From contig NC_040032.1 of the NCBI RefSeq assembly GCF_000972845.2, positions 17,398,871 to 17,462,870 of the forward strand: 64,000 bases of DNA. Direction: 5' to 3'. The notes under the pieces are model-generated. The model did no database searches, was not told the origin of the DNA, and saw only the letters and a list, made by a program, of their open reading frames with translations. The translations under genes and the position numbers were made by a program. Positions 60,345 through 64,000 of the stretch are shown in pieces. The DNA is from Larimichthys crocea. Lineage: Eukaryota; Chordata; Actinopteri; Sciaenidae. How positions within the stretch are numbered: the first letter of the stretch is position 1; every line of letters starts with the position of its first letter.

Positions 60345-60428
60345 CTTGTATAATGCCTTTTATACTACTTAATAACTGATCTCAGTCTTGTATAATGCCT
60401 TTTATACTACTTAATAACTGATCTCAGT
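60345..60428. repeat. Exact 42-bp tandem duplication
   Basis: Two identical 42-bp units (60,345-60,386 and 60,387-60,428), beginning CTTGTATAATGCC and ending GATCTCAGT, lie head to tail with no mismatch. Confidence 0.95.
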
Positions 60429-60490
60429 TATGAATGTAATTTTATTCCACTGTGCACCCATTTCCTTTTGATAGCGAATTATATTGAACT

Positions 60491-60491
60491 G

Positions 60492-60530
<39 letters not shown>
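60491..60530. repeat. (AT)n microsatellite
   Basis: AT repeats grading into AAAT units. Confidence 0.95.
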
Positions 60531-60532
<2 letters not shown>

Positions 60533-62147
60533 CTGTACTGATATTAAATGGGTACTCTCAATGGTGAAGGTCACATGTAATGTTTAAGAGCAACCAATAA
60601 TGGCTCTTTGATTCTGAGTTCAACTAGTTATTAAGCTCTAACTACTAATGATGGCCTTGATCGTTGATCACTGATTCTCAATCTGATTTTCAAAAGCACA
60701 AACTGTACAAACAGAGTTGTTATCAAACACTGTCGTAGTGTTTGGCACCATATCTAGACATCAGCAAAAGCGTAGTGTTACCGGACCAATAATGCCAACC
60801 ACTCACAATATCTGCTGACAGGGGTCATAGAAAACAAAAGTTAAACACAATTTCAAATGAGGAAGCACACTTTATTCATTAAGCTGTCAGGCAGATGTAT
60901 TGTCCCCTTTAAGGCTGCAACTATTATTCTCATTGTTGAATTAACCTGCTGATTATTTTTTCAATTTATTTAGGAAAGTCCATCACAGTTTCCATGAACC
61001 CAGGGTTCAAATTACTTCTAAAAAAATCACAAAAAGGACTCTGGTGATTAATTCACATGACAGGCTGGACTAGTTCCTTCACTTTAAATATTACTTTGAT
61101 TGACAAAACTAATCAATTAATCGATTATCTAATAGACTGAATCAACTTATTTCAGCTCTGGTCCAGTCATCTGAAGATATTAAACCAGTATTAAAATGAT
61201 TGCATTACTTCAATGGTAAATGTTGGGAGTGGTAGTGCTCTTTAAAAGACTATGTCAGCTGATCAGTGAGTGAGGTGACAAGCATGAAAATGACCATGTT
61301 GTTTTCACCTCAGTGTTTGAACCTCAATCAGCAGCTATCACCTCCAAAGACAAAACGGTGAATCAATGAAGGACTAATCACACACACAAGGACAATGAAC
61401 TCACCCAGCTGAGGCATTTAATGTTAATACTTCCATAATTATAGCACTGATTAATGTCTGCTACTATAAATCACTGCTGCAATCCTGTATAGTCAGCTCA
61501 TACTTTATATAGAAGGACAAAAATAACCAAGTGCAGGATTTCACTTGTGTCTGGACGTGACTCACTGGAGTCAACCATGATCACAAAAAAGAGGAATTAC
61601 AGGTTTTTAATGAAATGAATATCCTGTCACATGAACTGACCACACACACAAATATATTAGAAAACAAAACAGCTCCAGCAGAGTCATAAGCAACCATGGG
61701 CAGTCCACACCGCTCAGCTGAGCTGATCTGAGCTAAAGGCCTGATACCCAAATGAACAGGCAAGTTCTTCTTTGCAAATAAAAAACAACTACCCTGCCCT
61801 ATGAGCACCAGAACACAGCTTACCAAAGCACATCTTCACGCAAAGCAATCTACATAACACGCTTAGTAATGCAAGTTTATGCGTTTTGCAAAAGGATTAA
61901 CAGTTAACATGGGTGCACACACACACAGGGAGAGAGGGGCTGACCACGCCAGGCCTGCTGCCTGCTGCCTGCCTGCCTGTCTACATAATGCAACTGCACA
62001 GGAGAAATCTGGGATAGTCCACCTTACCTCCAATGTTTGAAGGGGAATTTATTCACCTAGCTTTCTAAGGTTATTGTAGCACTCGACATGCTTCACCAGG
62101 AAATAAACCTCATTAAAAAAAGAAGAAGAAAAGAAGAGGATACATAC

Positions 62148-62260
62148 CATCGCATTTCTCTTTCCTTTCTCCTCTTGCATCTGTCAGGCCAACGCTTGCC
62201 GCAGCCCTCGCCGCCTGATGTGCATGAGCATAAAGCCGCAGAATAGCCCCTGTGTGTGTG
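62148..62260 (-). other. arhgap35: Candidate arhgap35 5' noncoding exon (proximal)
   Basis: On the - strand AAATGCGATG is followed by a good donor, GTATGTATCC (from 62,147). The 5' end is not determined; no convincing acceptor lies just upstream, so it may be an alternative first exon. Confidence 0.45.
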
Positions 62261-62760
62261 TCGTCTCAATTCACATTTGATACAGATAACACTACAACTT
62301 GTACGATGGGGGTGGTTTGATTTAAATATCCAGTGCTCATGTCTGGATTCTCCTGTTTAGCATAAATGTTTTCATTGCAATTAAAACACGGGGGGGGGAA
62401 GAAATAAATATCCCAAATGATACAATCCAAATTGTTGTTTCTGGAGGGGCTTTCTCCTCGGGAGAAATGCCGCCGTGTTAAAAGCTCAGCTTAGCGGTCT
62501 TCTTCTCGGTTCACCACGTTGCTTTTTTCAATAATTATTCTGTCCATTGTTGTGCCCACATAATGCTTGGGCCGGTCGCACACACACACACGCATACACA
62601 CACGAGACAACGGTGAGTTTGTTGCAATCGCCGTGGTGTTTCGTCTGAAATGTGCCCTCCGACTGCAACACAGATTTTCTCTTTATCATGTCCCGATCAA
62701 ATTTATGAGCCAGAAGCTGCCGTGTGTGAAAGTGGTTATTTCAGCCAGCTTTTTTTTCCG

Positions 62761-62771
62761 ATAATGGCGGC
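62761..62771 (+). promoter_or_regulatory. YY1-like motif near the arhgap35 5' end
   Basis: ATAATGGCGGC fits the YY1 core (ATGGCGGC). Such sites are common within 100 bp of CpG promoters. Assignment to arhgap35 is inference. Confidence 0.4.
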
Positions 62772-62858
62772 GGCCCTCCTTCCCGGACCTAGTTCTCCTC
62801 TTCTTTTCTTTTGGAAAAGGGAGCTGTGGAGACACAAGCAGCGGAGAGAGGGACTCAC

Positions 62859-62960
62859 CCAGCGGCGCCCTCACTCAACTGCAGCAGGTCGGTTCTCTCT
62901 GCTCTGCTCACCAGCATTACTGCATATGCGCGGCTCGTTACTCCGAAGTAATCGATTCCT
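62859..62960 (-). other. arhgap35: Candidate arhgap35 first noncoding exon (distal)
   Basis: On the - strand GCGCCGCTGG is followed by a consensus donor GTGAGT at 62,858-62,853. The surrounding 62.45-62.95 kb is locally GC- and CpG-rich compared with the AT-rich flanks, as at a vertebrate promoter. The transcription start is unknown. Confidence 0.45.
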
Positions 62961-63305
62961 CAGCCTTAAATACATATTTTTAAAGTATTACCACAGTTTT
63001 TTGCTTCATGTTCACCCCAAAGCCAATAATTCCCCGCCACACCGGTTAAAAGCTTGTCATTATTTGATAAAAATGCCCTAAAAAGCTTAATATTAGCTAA
63101 CGTTACTGCGTTGCTATGGATAATATCAACCGTTACTCAACTTTTTCTGTCAGTTTCATTATGACAAGACGTGTACATACATTTGAAACTAAAAGTAAAA
63201 TTAGATTTTTTTAGGATTACACCAGAGAGTATGATCAATATAAATACATTAATCGATTAAAGGTAATTAATTTGCAGTTAGCTTAGATAAACATAGACAT
63301 GATAT

Positions 63306-63340
63306 GACCGTTAGTGCTAGTTAGCATAGCATTAACGGTC
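63306..63340. repeat. Hairpin at the end of duplication copy 1
   Basis: GACCGTTAGTGCTA pairs with TAGCATTAACGGTC with one mismatch, leaving a 7-nt loop. An identical hairpin occurs at 63,746-63,780. Confidence 0.85.
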
Positions 63341-63745
63341 GTTAAGCTCACCAGCATTACTGCATATGAGCGGCTCGTTATTTCAAAGTAATCGATTCCT
63401 CAACCTTAAATACATATTTTTAAAGTATTACCACCGTTTTTTTGCTTCATGTTCACCCCCAAAACAGTCAATAATTCCCCGTTACACCGGTTAAAAGCTT
63501 GTCATTACAAACGTCCCTAAAAAGAAAAGCTTAATATTAGCTAACGTTACTGCGTTGCTATGATATAATATCAACCGTTACTCTACTTTTTCTGTCAGTT
63601 TCATTATGACAAGAACTGTACATATATTTGAAACTGAAAGAAAGTAGGTTTTTAGGATTACACCAGAGAGTATGATCAAATTAATTAATTGATTGATTAA
63701 AGGTTATTAATTTGCAGTTAGCTTAGATAAACATAGACATGATAT

Positions 63746-63780
63746 GACCGTTAGTGCTAGTTAGCATAGCATTAACGGTC
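63746..63780. repeat. Hairpin at the end of duplication copy 2
   Basis: This is identical to the hairpin 440 bp upstream, although the rest of the two copies has diverged. Confidence 0.85.
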
Positions 63781-63788
63781 GTTAAGCT

Positions 63789-64000
63789 GGTATGCTGATG
63801 TGGAGAGAAGTCAATATTCACAATATTTAAAGCACATTTCTAGTGTTTTATTTGAATTTATGATATCCATAAGAAGATATATTTGTGTTTTAAAGGTCCC
63901 GAGTGTTTTAGTTTTAGAATATAAGAAACAGAATATACTAAAAATGGAATATCATATTCATGATTATGTCTTCTATCTTTGTATTTTCATCTTTATAGCA
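63789..64000. other. Upstream flank of arhgap35, nothing recognised
   Basis: AT-rich sequence beyond the tandem duplication. No gene, repeat or regulatory motif is recognised. Confidence 0.7.

Larger units (their letters stand above)
60079..62147 (-). other. arhgap35: arhgap35 5' intron
   Basis: The intron upstream of the coding exon holds an AT microsatellite at 60,491-60,530 and an exact 42-bp tandem duplication at 60,345-60,428. No gene is visible. Its 5' limit follows the donor at 62,147-62,146 and assumes that noncoding exon is used. Confidence 0.65.
62906..63788. repeat. 440-bp tandem duplication upstream of arhgap35
   Basis: Copy 1 (62,906-63,345) and copy 2 (63,346-63,788) both begin GCTCACCAGCATTACTGCAT and end in the same hairpin and CGTTAAGCT. 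They differ by scattered substitutions and small indels. Copy 1 overlaps the candidate first exon and promoter. Confidence 0.93.

Noticed and set aside
62650..63081. Open frame on the + strand containing ATGGCGGCGGCC, possibly a divergent gene
   Set aside because: The ATG coincides with a YY1-type promoter motif, the predicted peptide resembles nothing I know, and its end lies inside the tandem duplication. It is more likely arhgap35 promoter sequence.
1..64000. A novel multigene system or gene cluster hidden in the window
   Set aside because: All supported coding sequence belongs to dscaml1, arhgap35 or transposon remnants. No other coherent set of open frames was found.

Overview
The window is vertebrate nuclear DNA, almost certainly from a ray-finned (teleost) fish. 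The coding sequence is split into many short exons with GT-AG introns, several only 79-150 bp long. Introns are dense in CA/TG microsatellites, and Tc1/mariner remnants and fish-type dispersed repeats are present. The two protein-coding genes are clear vertebrate orthologues. I cannot name the species.

Layout. (1) From 1 to about 48,560 on the + strand lies dscaml1 (Down syndrome cell adhesion molecule like 1). The exon with the start codon and signal peptide lies upstream of the window. Thirty-two further coding exons are present from 4,159 to the stop at 46,038, followed by a 3' UTR of about 2.5 kb. They join without a frame break into 2,028 visible residues: ten Ig domains, six FN3 domains in the order Ig1-9, FN1-4, Ig10, FN5-6, one transmembrane helix and a cytoplasmic tail ending in a PDZ-ligand-like TLV. 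One intron of about 19 kb (6,918-25,874) splits Ig2 and holds most of the dispersed repeats. (2) From 48.6 to 51.8 kb is a 3.3-kb intergenic stretch made largely of nested transposon debris. (3) From about 51,835 to 62.9 kb on the - strand lies arhgap35 (p190A RhoGAP). It has a 3,720-bp first coding exon, five small exons encoding the RhoGAP domain and C-terminus, and candidate 5' noncoding exons near 62.15 and 62.86 kb. The genes are convergent. (4) From 62.9 to 63.8 kb, just upstream of arhgap35, is a 440-bp tandem duplication whose two copies end in an identical hairpin.

Function. Dscaml1 is a homophilic neuronal adhesion receptor. Arhgap35 switches off RhoA downstream of adhesion and growth-factor signals. 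Both act in neural wiring, but nothing here shows that they share regulation.

I found no unknown multigene system and do not claim one. The observations most worth a second look are: a frame-neutral pair of small exons in the dscaml1 juxtamembrane region flanked by a (TG)n 3' splice site and a GC-AG donor; a 23-codon upstream ORF that terminates across the arhgap35 start codon; the promoter-proximal 440-bp duplication; a TAAT palindrome and a GGATTA cluster in one dscaml1 intron; and two extra ectodomain cysteines.
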